From the NCBI GenBank assembly GCA_003024175.1, contig MDYQ01000008.1, positions 124,001-188,000 of the forward strand: a stretch of 64,000 bases of DNA. Direction: 5' to 3'. Shown here one piece after another: positions 11,301-21,700 of this stretch (its first letter is position 1; each line of letters starts with the position of its first letter). The position numbers and the translations under genes are program-made. This stretch comes from Planoprotostelium fungivorum (lineage: Eukaryota; Evosea; Variosea; Cavosteliida; Cavosteliaceae). The notes beneath the pieces were generated by a model. The model was not told where the DNA came from. It worked only from the letters and a program-made list of their open reading frames with translations, and ran no database searches.

Positions 11301-13898
11301 TGAGATGTCCATCTACAACGTTGTAGATCGTGTCGTGTCGAATTTCACTGATATTTTCAGCTTGAAGACGAAGTGTGCCGATGCCCTCGTTTATTACATC
11401 GACGATCAGAATGTCGTAGATCTATTGAATCTAGGGGACATATGTCAGGGTACGTACTTATACGTATTTACGTATTCATACGTAACAGTGGTATCACTGC
11501 AGGACGCTTGCATGTGGTTCATCATGAAGAATATCAGAACTCTGTTAGAAGAGAAGATATTGGATGAACTACCCGATGATATCATACCCAAGTGAGTGTA
11601 TGTCATGATGAGTTGTAGATCGACAATCGATAGGTGGCAGGAAGGGTTTAAAGAGAGACTCAACGCAAAGAAGAGAGAAGAACAAGAGTCCATCGTCTTA
11701 GAAGAAGAAATAGAAGGAAAAGAGTGAGAATTCACATCCTCTATTCAGTTCATCTACAACGATACCCTTACCATCGACTGAAATTTCGTAGAAAATTGGA
11801 GGAGAAGAAGGATTACGTAGACAGAGATCTGTCCATCGATCTGTTAGACGAAGAAAATGCGACAAAGAGAATTCGCACAATTAAGAAGAGGCTGCGAGAG
11901 ACCGAATCACTGCAAGACAGAATGATGAAGGTAACCCACTGCTTCTGGCTCGTTGTAGATTGACAAAAACCAGGCGGAAACGTTGACGCCAGATCAGATG
12001 CAGAAGATTGCGGCCAGCGAGCAATTGGAAGAGGAATTGAAATTTCTCGAGAATTTCCTCGCCAACATCGAGAGGGTGAGCGTTGTAGATGGGATCAAAT
12101 GATTGAGACGTTAGCCACCCAAGCCCATCTTTTATCCGGACATATCGGAGATAAGGGCGGGACAAGAGGATGACAATCTACAATTCGATGACGATGAATC
12201 CAACGGAGGTAGCAAGATTATTTTTATTTCTCTTTTGTTCACCATCCTTGTGAAGAAAATGTAGAGAGATGAATTGTTTCATACTTTTTCCTTTGACGAA
12301 TTTCCACGACCTAGAGAAAACAAGATCGAAATCTTCATGAGAATGATGAAAAAGATCGAAAAATCTGATAGATTGAGAAAAAACAGGAGACAGCCTCAGA
12401 TCCTCTCTGAACATTCGCGTCAGTGGTGGAATCGACCCAATCGACGACACAGACTTTGTAGAAGTGACATCTACCAGAGCTGTACAGCCTACTCCACCCA
12501 AGGAATCGAACCATCTACAATCGACACCGCCTCACCATTCGTCGGCTAAAAATAGCAACAATACCACGCCACAGAGCACTCCGCCTCACTACAACGAGAC
12601 GAAATGGAGGAAGAATTCGAGCGGTGGGGGAAGTTTCTGAGATTTTTCTGAGATTTTTCCAGGAAGCGTAACACCTTCGCCGAATTTTTTCGCGGCCACG
12701 ACACCACCGCGTCCAGAAGGTAAGTACGGTACGTACAGTACGTATCGATGACGTCATCAGTCCTACCCGCAGCGCAAGTCTCGAGGGGCTTCAAGACCCC
12801 CACGGGCCATTCGAAGGCTGTTCCCGCCAAAACCTCTCAGACACCCCAGAAACCTCACCCAGTCAATTCTCAGAACGTGAACATTCCCAATCTACAACAT
12901 ACCAATTCCACTGTGGCGGGTTCTTGGCCGGCACCCTCCCCACCCGGTAAATTTCCTCCATATTTCCGCGAGATTTCCCCTGATCCTCCCCAGCCACCAC
13001 TCCACCCAGGGTCCCAATTGCTTCGGTGAACAAACAGCCAACACCACAACGCAGGAACAGCACAGTAGACACAGACAAGGCACTACAGAGTCTGGTACAA
13101 TCCATGGGGGGTAACGTGAAGGTGGTCAGCAAGCAGAAGAAGGGTAAGGGTAGAGAGGCCCCCAAGGAGACCGTTCCCGCCAATTTGTCTGCTCCCCAGC
13201 CGGAAGCCGAGAAATTTGGAGGGTGGAACGTGGGTCAATCTACAACCAGACAGGCCACCACTTCTCTCTTGGACATACAGAGATCAGAACAGCAATCGGT
13301 GAGCTATGTCTAACCTATCTTCAGCTTCTCCTGATCTATAAATAGAAGCCCAAACCGATAGCCGGCTCCACGAAGGTCACACAGCCTTCTCCCTCTCCCT
13401 CCCCAGGTGAAATTTAGTCGATCTACAACGAGCCAATATGTGCGTAGGTAAAGATCCTCTGTTCATGCCTTCCACGTCACCCGGACAGGGCACATCACCC
13501 TCTAAAGGGTGGACGGCCCCCGCTGGCGCCAGACACAACTCGTTCTCTCAGATACAGAGAGACCAGAAGAGGGTATTGTCTTATTCATCACATCATCACC
13601 ATCGTCTTCTCATCAAAATCGTCTTCTCATCATCCATGATGCATCATTTTCAGATCGGATGATGCATCATTCGCATTGATACACATCACGAACCGAAACG
13701 AGATGATGATGATGATGGAGGTGACAGGTATCCGATAAGAAGAAAGAGAAGGTGGTAGCAGAACCTCTGAGTAAGATCCAGAAGGATGAGAGGGAGATGA
13801 CGGAGCTGTTCAACGAGATCGCCTCTGTCTATGGCAAAGCTTACGCGGAACAATTCTTTTCGGAGCAGATAGAAGAAGAAGTGCTCTTCTTTTCATAA
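8371..13898 (+). CDS. IBTK-like protein (ankyrin - RCC1 - BTB - BTB)
   Basis: Orthologue-type match to inhibitor of Bruton's tyrosine kinase, in animals a BTB substrate adaptor for cullin-3 ligases. Order: ankyrin repeats (about 8371-8960; FDVNSRNNLDFTLLHLAAGG, GNVEAFMTMVSGKANVTAED); RCC1 repeats (about 9060-10160; YTWG, LYTVGLGRWGRLGHG, VYTFGRNQYGQLGVG, VFTFGRGSEGALGHG); BTB1 (about 10470-10920; SSQFSDVTLLLPP, AHKVILHCRG); BTB2 (about 10970-11590; SEYLDVTLVTEEGDIACNKL, FLAARGPEFF); a charged then Pro/Ser-rich region; and a C-terminal IBTK-like segment (PLSKIQKDEREMTELFNEIA ... AYAEQFFSEQIEEE, TAA 13898). There are about 20 introns of 28-90 nt, many carrying the CTACAAC repeat or TGATGACGTCATCAG. 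The start is the first in-frame ATG. Confidence 0.9.
9404..9443 (+). repeat. Repeat-bearing 40-nt intron (sense copy) in IBTK-like gene
   Basis: A GT...AG intron whose body is GTCTACAACCCGCCACTCCC, the sense form of the recurring word. Removing it joins RLGHG to DEETQ in the RCC1 repeat, so the boundaries are fixed by frame and domain. Confidence 0.85.
10709..10745 (+). repeat. Repeat-bearing 37-nt intron (sense copy)
   Basis: Intron GTGAGAATAAGTTCC followed by ATCTACAACTGACCACG and TTCAG. Splicing joins VPNIG to EEALKC inside BTB1. The CTACAAC sits about 13 nt before the acceptor, roughly where a branch site could lie. Confidence 0.8.
11300..11360 (+). repeat. Intron with a perfect 18-nt palindrome of the repeat
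   Basis: This 61-nt intron in the second BTB region holds ATCTACAACGTTGTAGAT (11311-11328), two head-to-head copies of the word. Splicing joins FGIHS to LKTKCADALV. A similar palindrome, GTCTACAACGTTGTAGAC, occurs at about 21666-21683 in the polymerase gene. Confidence 0.85.
11931..11958 (+). repeat. 28-nt intron ending in the antisense repeat
   Basis: Intron GTAACCCACTGCTTC followed by TGGCTCGTTGTAG. The exon resumes ATTGACAAAAACCAG (IDKNQAETLTPDQ), in frame only if this 28-nt piece is removed. The antisense repeat therefore supplies the 3' splice site. Confidence 0.85.
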
Positions 13899-14236
13899 AG
13901 ATCTCATCATGGCACACGTTCGAATCGTCTTACCATCATCATCGTGTGTCTATGAGCGGATTTGGCTCTGGAATCATGTGATTGTATAATCGAGTGAGCT
14001 CACTTGTCTCAGTTCTCCTGTTCTTCCTGCACGAGATAACGTTTGGCCATATGTCATGGTCTTACCTCTAATTCGGTATGGTTGTCTGCTCTCACGACAT
14101 AATTGAAAGATGTTGTCTTTTAACCCAGTGTGTAGTCTCTCGTTTTCTTCGATATTCCCCATCAATTCTTGATTTTATCCTTTTTATTTCGATTCTTCCA
14201 ACAGTGAGAGGAAGATAGAAGTCGATGCAATACTCT
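13899..14236. other. Intergenic region between convergent genes
   Basis: About 340 nt between the 3' ends of the IBTK-like gene and homeobox gene A. It probably holds both 3' UTRs. The small open frames have no recognisable content. I see no RNA gene, repeat or mobile element. Confidence 0.4.
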
Positions 14237-14743
14237 TTATACAATGATCTCTTGATCCGTGTCCGTGATGTAGCTGATGTTCATCTTATTCAGGTTATGT
14301 TCCTCCTCCGTATTCTCCCCTTTCGTGTCTACGCAGAGTGAGCCACACATGAGGCGGTTCTGTTTCATTTGTCTGCTCTCTTTTGATCTCTTGTTCTGAA
14401 ACCAGTTCTATTACGATGTCAGCGTCGTTGCCTTCACTTGTTTCGTTCTCACTCTTATCCTCCTCTCTGGCATCATGATCTTCTCTGATAACGTGACGAA
14501 CTCTGGGGCCGTTGGTCGTTCCTTCTTCTTATATGCTTGCTCCAACATGGCGTGCTGTTCCACCGTTGTGACGTTACCTCTTCTCCTTCCGTCTTGCAGC
14601 TCTAATCTCTTTCTGAAAGTGAATCCATGCGTCTGTGTGATGGAAGAGTATTTCTTCAAAGAGGAGCTCGCGGTGCAAGTGAGCAGACGATATCCAGGTG
14701 TGTTGTTTTGCTCGAGGGGGAATATGATGCATGCCTCCTTCAT
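14237..14743 (-). CDS. Homeodomain protein A
   Basis: Probable DNA-binding transcription factor. The ATG at 14743 begins MKEACIIFPLEQNNTPGYRL. The homeodomain runs RRRGNVTTVEQHAMLEQAYK, KKERPTAPEFVTLSEKIMMP, ERRIR, is then interrupted by an intron (about 14415-14465, GTGAGAACG...TAATAG), and resumes with the recognition helix NWFQNKRSKESRQMKQN. The W-F-Q-N core of helix 3 is intact, and the spacing fits a typical 60-residue homeodomain. A short tail ends ITDTDQEIIV with TAA at 14237. The protein is small, about 150 residues. Homeodomain protein B (61394-61882) is a paralogue with an intron at the same position. Target genes are unknown. Confidence 0.85.
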
Positions 14744-15089
14744 AACTCCAGTTGGCAGTAGACTTTAGAAGAGGATTTCCTTTCCTGCTTGTCACGAGCT
14801 TACTTGTTTTGCTCAGCAAATTGACTGACAAATTTGTCTAACAGTTGTGTTTTGAGAATGACATCTGTTGCTTCAAATGGATACTTTTTGACAGCATATC
14901 GTGTCACATTTTTACCACTATTCGCACAGGCTGTGTGACGTCGGGCGGTCTCCTTTCACGTTATCTACTTTTTCGCCTGTTACTTTTTGTCTTGTACACA
15001 CAGCTGACAGGTTCACGTCCTGTGAGGAGAATCACGTTTGTTTGACTGCTTGCACAGATGACTCCAACAGGCATCTCATTCGCTTCTAT
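14744..15089. other. Intergenic region
   Basis: About 345 nt between the start of homeobox gene A and the stop of the methyltransferase gene on the same strand. It presumably holds the homeobox promoter and the methyltransferase 3' UTR. It is T-rich in places on the + strand. No feature beyond chance open frames could be supported. Confidence 0.4.
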
Positions 15090-16042
15090 TCATCGCCTCC
15101 TCTTCAGAATGTAAAAATTGAGGTGGTCTTCCCTCAGTTTCTTCGGTACAAACGGAAACCATTCTTCTCTCGGTGTGACCTTGAGATCGAATATCTTCTC
15201 AGCTTCCTCTTTAAATTTTCTCTGAGCTTCTTCGTTCCTCTGCTCGCTGATGCAGTAGATGATGGTGTCGGGGCCACACAAATGGTCCATGGAGACGACT
15301 AGACCTGAGGCACTGGCCTGATCGGAGTCAGATGTGTCATGCAGGTCGAGGTGAACGGATCACCTCTGAATAGATGCAATCCACGGCGAAGAGATAGTCT
15401 GGATACTCTTGTGGTCGAACATACGTTTCGATGATGTGATCAGCCGCCTCTTTATCTCCCCAAAACAGAGGAGCTGCATACAAAACATCTCTCTCCGTCA
15501 CTAATGCAGACCTACCATCTCTTCAATCTCATCCTCATCCTCTAATCGACGATCTCACTTGCTCTCCTCTCCTCGGTTGATGTTCAGATTCTCTCGCATG
15601 ACATCAGCCAGCTCTTGGATGTCTGTCATTATGACTCGGTGAGTTTTGAGTTTAGCCAGCATGACCCCAACGAGGCCGACGCCAGAGCCCAGTTCGATAC
15701 AGGTCTTATCGCGGAGATCCAACGCACCACATGCGGTCGCCGATTCTAAATAACAACAGAAGAGGGAGGAAGAATCCCACAGATAACCTCCAAGATGAGG
15801 AGAATGAGGGTCCTGTCTGATGTCCAGTCATCATTTAGGTGATGATTGAGAGAATCACACTTGATTGAAAGATGGTGAGGGCCGATCTTCACTGTCACTT
15901 GTATGGCTGATTGAGTGGCCCAACGATCGAGACTATCTACCTCCCTCGAGAATTTTACACCATCCTCCCATCCCTCCAAGATGTAACTGAATGATGGTGG
16001 TTCAGGTTGTATTCCCTTATTCTTTGCTTTCCTTGCCTTCAT
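15090..16042 (-). CDS. METTL21/FAM86-type protein methyltransferase
   Basis: Class I SAM-dependent methyltransferase of the lysine-methylating METTL21 group (Methyltransf_16). The first ATG (16042) gives MKARKAKNKGIQPEPPSFSY, then GWEDGVKFSREVDSLDRWAT and the beta strand SAIQVTVKIGPHHLSIK. After an intron of about 110-120 nt comes ESATACGALDLRDKTCIELG SGVGLVGVML, which holds the SAM-binding E-L-G-S-G-V-G-L motif, then RVIMTDIQELADVMRENLNI and PDYLFAVDCIYSE (the post-II D-x-x-Y motif). The C-terminus is DLKVTPREEWFPFVPKKLRE ... YILKRRR, stop at 15090. The longer open frame to 16105 begins with TTG, so it was not used. The exact donor of the intron near 15850 is uncertain. The substrate is not predictable. 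Confidence 0.8.
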
Positions 16043-16225
16043 CAATGTCGATGCGATGTGCGATATGATTGGGATGACCTGCCAAACAACCGAATAAAAT
16101 GTCAAAGATCATGACCATCATCATTAAGACGGCGGTGATAAACCGGTCGGCTGTATGTAAAATACTCCATCTTCCGTCTCTTCAAATGTCTACAGGAATG
16201 GACACACTGAATCAAATCGTTTATT

Positions 16226-18286
16226 CTATTTCCACCAGAAGCTGACCGAAAAACTAACACTCAGTGATCTCACATAATGCCACCACTGTTCAACTGTTAT
16301 CCATCTAACATCATCATGACGATCGCGATCAAGAGATGAAGCTCATCTCTGTCGAAGAAGGAACACGAACTCGTTGAGAAGGCGACCCACCTTCTTTGGT
16401 ATGAACAGCATCTCTCCCTCCTTCAACACGCACTCCACATACTGTGCATCGCGAAATTTCGGAAATTTTTCTTCGTCCGGATCCTCCACGTCCACCTTTT
16501 TCCGTGAATCTTCCATCTACAACCCGCCACTCACCCCGCTCGAATTTTTCATCTTTCCCGCCAGAGGATAAAGCTTGTCCGTCTGACTCGGTGCGTACAT
16601 ACGTACGTACTTACTTCCCACCACTTGACACAATAGATTGTTCTTCGGGTCATAGTGAGCAGGAGAGATCGTCCCACAAGGGCCCAGCCAACCGTTGATC
16701 GCCACGTCCTCTATAAAAAGTTTAGAAGGGGTGTACGTCTCGTTCTGCCGAACGATGACGTCACCTTCGTTCTCGTCACCGGAAAAATCATCGTCAGCCA
16801 GGGCACAATATTCCGGCACACAGATGTCTGTTGATCGTGAATTTCGGATGATTTCACGCGGCTCACCCTTTCTCAGGTCGGGTAATTGGTCGAACAGGGG
16901 TGTCTGTGCGAGATAGCCCCTCGGTTGACCGGCTCTTGGGTTCTTCACGTATTCTTCGATGAATTCCGAGAGACTCATGAGCTTCTGACCCCAGTCGTCG
17001 TCGAGATAATGTCTTCCGACCTGAAGGAATGAGAAGGTGGGGTGATGGATCGTGATCGATGAGAGTGGATGATGGAAGATGGAAGATCATGTGATGGATG
17101 CATGAGGACACATGCATGACGGGTGATGGATGATCTCTTGTTGGAATGGAGAAGAGATCACCTCGATTGGAACCGTTCGTGGTCCAGCAATTCTCTGTAC
17201 AATGAAAGTGAGATCTTCACTTTTTCATCCGATCGATTCAAAGTAGATGCTGATGGATGATTTTGTATCGATAGAATGAATAGACACGCACGCACTTTGA
17301 GATAATTGAGATCGCTCCATTTCCTCTCGTTCATCGCGGGCCAGTGTTCCATGCAATCGGTGATGATGACTGGTTTAGACAGTAGGTAGTAACTGATCAT
17401 GAATTCTTCCATCGGAAGACGAGAGGCAACTTCAACTGCTCTCTTCGGGTCGATATTCTAAAGACATGAATGAGAAATTTTTCGTCACGATGCGTGATCC
17501 AATCATGATTCATGGGAGGTTGATGATCTTTATAACTTATTATCTGTTTCTCCTACTTTGGCGGACTTGGCAGCCTCTCCCTCTCCTTCATCTTCTGCCT
17601 TCCTCTTTGTTCCTCCAGTTGTATCGTCCTTCTTCTCTTCCTTCTTCTCTTCTTTCTTCTCGTCTTGTGGAAGTTGCTTCGTTAATTCAGAGGCGAAGCG
17701 GCTGATGAGAGAGCGGATAGTCTCATTGGGAGTACCCATTATGAGACCGAGATCGAGTTGTTTGAGAGCCTCTTTCTCGCCCTTCATCTCGGGCGTGGGT
17801 TGTTGAAGTCCCTTCAAAACCTTTCAGAGTCAACGGTTGTCGGTGGAATGGAGAGGATTCGATCACCTTGCATGATGCAAACAGAAGACAGACATAAGAA
17901 TACAGTTTTCTCCAAACGACTGGAACATCCTTCCACACTCCTCCGTGTAATGCTTCCCAGCAGGCCTCTAATAACTCGGAACATTGGCCCTCGAGCTAGA
18001 AACCATCAAATGCGTGGGTTAATCTATCGAAAAGAACCCTCACTTGTGTAACGGTCGCCTCTGCATTCGATTTCTTTACATTTTTCTCCTTCAAGAACTT
18101 TCGAAGATCTCTCGTTGTGTTAGAACACAATTCGATCCATATAGCTCCTCCCATCTCCGTCACCTCTGATTCATCTTAGCAGGTCTTCTATTCCATATCC
18201 TCACCATTGTGGAATGATTGGTCGAATTGAATAGGCTCAACCATATCATTCAAATAGGATGGAAAAGGTGTCTGTACGTCCGTCAT
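16226..18286 (-). CDS. JMJD5/KDM8-like JmjC-domain oxygenase
   Basis: 2-oxoglutarate/Fe(II) oxygenase of the JMJD5 family. ATG 18286 begins [20 protein letters not shown] helical N-terminus follows ([26 protein letters not shown]), matching the JMJD5 N-terminal region, then an acidic/Lys-rich insert (about 17580-17680). The JmjC part reads [48 protein letters not shown] (the H-x-D metal ligands), [35 protein letters not shown], and the last exon [20 protein letters not shown] ending WWK with TAG at 16226. The distal His ligand is in WWHYV. Introns are short; one appears to be only 18 nt (16517-16534). Start choice rests on the best reading frame and is moderately sure. Confidence 0.9.
16517..16534 (-). 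repeat. 18-nt unit that appears to be a complete intron
   Basis: On the coding strand this is GTGAGTGGCGGGTTGTAG. It has a GTGAGT donor and a TTGTAG acceptor and contains an in-frame TAG at its end. Upstream (GKMKNSSG) and downstream ([20 protein letters not shown]) codons match JMJD5 in the same frame, so removing exactly these 18 nt restores the protein. The unit is the antisense form of the repeat found in many other introns of the window. Confidence 0.7.
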
Positions 18287-18730
18287 GGCTGCTGTCGTGC
18301 GTGTAAATGGGCAGTTTTTCGGACTGATCTTGACTACAACTCGTCCTCGCGCTCAAATTCCAGGAAGCAGACGTCTCTTCAGGAGGTGGGGTCATCGATG
18401 ATCTCTATTTTTTTAATCATATCATCCACAATTATGTCCTTCATGTGGGCGTGTGAGATAACATGTTCACGCGTACATGTTGTGAGATAATAGTTGATCG
18501 ATTGTGCAGCCGTCACGAATGAGACATCGTAGAGTGAGTCAGTATGTATAGATCTTCCAATTTTCAGAATCCAAGTGATCCGATTCAAAATGATCTCTCC
18601 TCCCTTCGTCGTGATCTAAGTGCCAGTGAGTGGACGCGACTTCTAACAGAATCCTTATAATCATACCACACCATCGTTCATCATCATTGCATTGGAGAGT
18701 TGTTCATGATCTCCAATAGGTGGCCTCAAC
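18287..18730. other. Divergent intergenic region
   Basis: About 445 nt between the JMJD5-like gene and the DNA polymerase gene. A 69-codon frame on the minus strand (18379-18588) has no recognisable content and is judged spurious. The region is probably a shared promoter. No sharp motif was identified. Confidence 0.4.
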
Positions 18731-21700
18731 ATGAGCCGTCATCTATCCAGAAACCAACCCGCAGGACGCCGCTCCACTTTATCGGCCACATCATACATCC
18801 CGAGAGCTCCAACCCAACCATCCAATCACCCACCATCCACGATGAAACACGCACCACCGACTTCAAACCTTCCCAAAGTCCTTCATCAGTCTCTTTCGTC
18901 CTCGACGAGACCATCCATGTCCATCGATACGTGTTCACCTTCTGATCCGTGTTCACCATCTGATCCAGGTGGAGTTGACAGTTGGGTACACGATTTCATT
19001 GCCATGGAAAATGAACCATCCGTGACTCCAACAGAGGTGACATCATCAAACTCGATGACGTCACATGATTCAACATCGGCAGGATGATCCAACTCCCATA
19101 GAAAATCCTCCCGATCACCCGAGCGAAGAGGAGATGATCTATAGAACATCTATCGAACCACCGACAGAGACGACGTGCATGGAATCTGCATCTACTCCAT
19201 CTCCGAGACGATCATCGGATGATTTTGAAGACATCGACTTCGATCAGTTGGACGCTTATTCTGCACAAATTCGTCTGCCTCACGCACAAACAAAAGAGTG
19301 AATCTTCATCTATGGAACGAGATGACATCATCCAGTGAGCTCCCATCTACAACGAGCCAGAAGAGTGGACAGCAGACCAGGACACCGTTAGCACACATCC
19401 ATCCGAATGTACCCCGAAACAGTATGATGTCTCACCATGACATCATTCCAACTCGACGGGGTACGGAAGAGAGAACAGTTCGTTCGGACGAAGAGAAATA
19501 TCACGGAAATCTCACGATACCTTTCACGAAAGCTCTTATCACAGAGCAGAAGGTAAATTGTCGTTGTAGATGACATATCGACTCTTGTTCAGGAAATGAA
19601 AACACCCAATCGTCAAGAGAATGCTCCATCTACAACGAGACACGTAATTCCACCCCAGAAACAACTTTCGACCCCACAAAAACAGATACCGCTATCACCC
19701 AAGGTAGTATCACATCCACCAAACTACAACCTGCCAAAATCTGCTGCTCCGGCTCGTTTTAGCCCTCAGAAAATGAAACAGCCGACGATCAAATCGTCTT
19801 TGGCGAAATCCGTTACGTCCAGAGTCGATGAGACATCGCGTCGCGTTGTAGATGAGAGAGATACTACATCAGAAGACGCGGTACCGGACGAATTGGACGA
19901 CTTTTTTGGAGGTGAGGATGATCGTGATGATCATGATCGGTCGGTGATGGCTGATGATGAAAAGAGGGGAAGGATGACGTGTCTCCTAAGCGAAGAAAGG
20001 TGACCACTACAACGAGGAAGAATCGAAAATCGACGTCACCTAAGAAAGGAGTACATGTTGTGGGTCGATCGGGTGTACCACGTGAGAGCCTCTTTTTATT
20101 CTTTTATTTTGAATTTATTTTTACACGGATCGATCTCTTTCGTTGAATGTAAGATACTCGTTGTGAAATGAAAAGAATTTATTTTCGCTGAATAGACCAG
20201 CGGGCTGTATATCGATTGGACCTGGGCTCGATTGTACGTACAGCGAGTTTTCTGAGAGATTTCACGAGTTGGGAGGTCAAGAGTTCACCCTGGGAGTTGT
20301 TCTCCAGTGTGGCTCCACCAATTTTCGTTCTGTGAAGGTGAGAATTTTCCTGAAGTTTTCAAAATCATCAAGTTGAAAATTTCAAGTTGAAGAAGAAGAA
20401 AGGAGAAGAGGATCCCGATCGCTTTCGCATTTCTCAGGTGATCGCACTTCTCTTCACCCTCTCTCACCGTCCAACTAGTTGGAAGGTCTGGGCTTCTACT
20501 TCTCTTCCGATCGATCATCCTATTTTCTACCTCTCAATCCATCGGCACCCGACGTCGACGCACTACAATTCATTCAAGATCACGTGTTGAACAAGAGTGT
20601 TCCCATCATCGCATACGGTTGTCAAGACATGTACAGAGATATCATTAAAATGGGTGGGATGATGTGTATCGGCTCGTTGTAGATTGACATGGACTACAGT
20701 CTTCGAAGAAAATGGGAGACACGAGGCGGCCATCACCTGCCCCTGCGCTTCCAAGTTTTTGGATCCGAAGGTAGCGGCCTGGTTGATCAATCCTGACGTA
20801 TATTCCACGAATTTTAGCGCGGGAAAACTGAGTGACAGGTCGTTCGATTACGAGGATCTCTTGGCCGACTTTCTCAGTGAGAAATTTCGACGATTTTTCA
20901 CCTGATGACGTTATCAATCGTCATGATCTAGAGATATCATGATACGATGTCGTGACATCACGACAGATGTACCAAAGGATGCACCTCCTAAGGAAGAGAA
21001 AGGAAAGAGAAAGAAGGATGAAAACTCGATGAATACTCCCTGGGACTACTTCGCCAGCGACTTACAGAACAGTTGGGAGCTGATGAGACAACTTTGGGAC
21101 GTCATGGCCGAACAAGGTGAGACGTCTCGTTACGTATCGGTACGTACGACCCCCTCACCCTTCATTAGAATTGATCGATCCGTTCTTGCATCAAGAGGCA
21201 CCGCTGGTGTCCATCTTGGTTTCCATGGAAATCATCGGAATCGGATTTGACCCCAGCAGCCTCTTACATTCCCGCCAAAATATCACGGTGCGCCATCCAT
21301 CTACAACGAGCCACGACTTTTCTCTACGATCGAATTGAACGCAAGACAGGATAGAAGGGAGCAGCTGCAATCGCAGGCGAACGTTATGGTTGGGCAGAAT
21401 TTCTCTCTCTCTTCACCGAAACAGATATCTCAAGTGCTGTACAAGCACTTGGGTATCGTTCCAAAGGTATGACTGTCGTTCTCAACTTTTTCTCACGAAT
21501 TGTAGAACGTCAGTGTGAAGGGAAATCTCTCCACGAATGAGGAAGTCCTGCGAGACATGGACAGCCCGCTGACGGATCTAATTTTAGAACATCGAAAATT
21601 GTCGAAGATTCTGAACAATCACCTGGACCCACTGGTCAATCGACACTCTCGAACCGAGAAGGTTCGTCTACAACGTTGTAGACGGATGATTTTATATTGA

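Noticed and set aside
13974-14165. Minus-strand ORF (MMGNIEENERLH...) downstream of homeobox gene A
   Set aside because: It lies in the presumed 3' UTR between convergent genes, and shows no recognisable domain or splice support.
18379-18588. A 69-codon minus-strand ORF between the JMJD5 and polymerase genes
   Set aside because: No ATG-led domain, no homology that I recognise, and it lies in the promoter gap. Chance is the simplest explanation.
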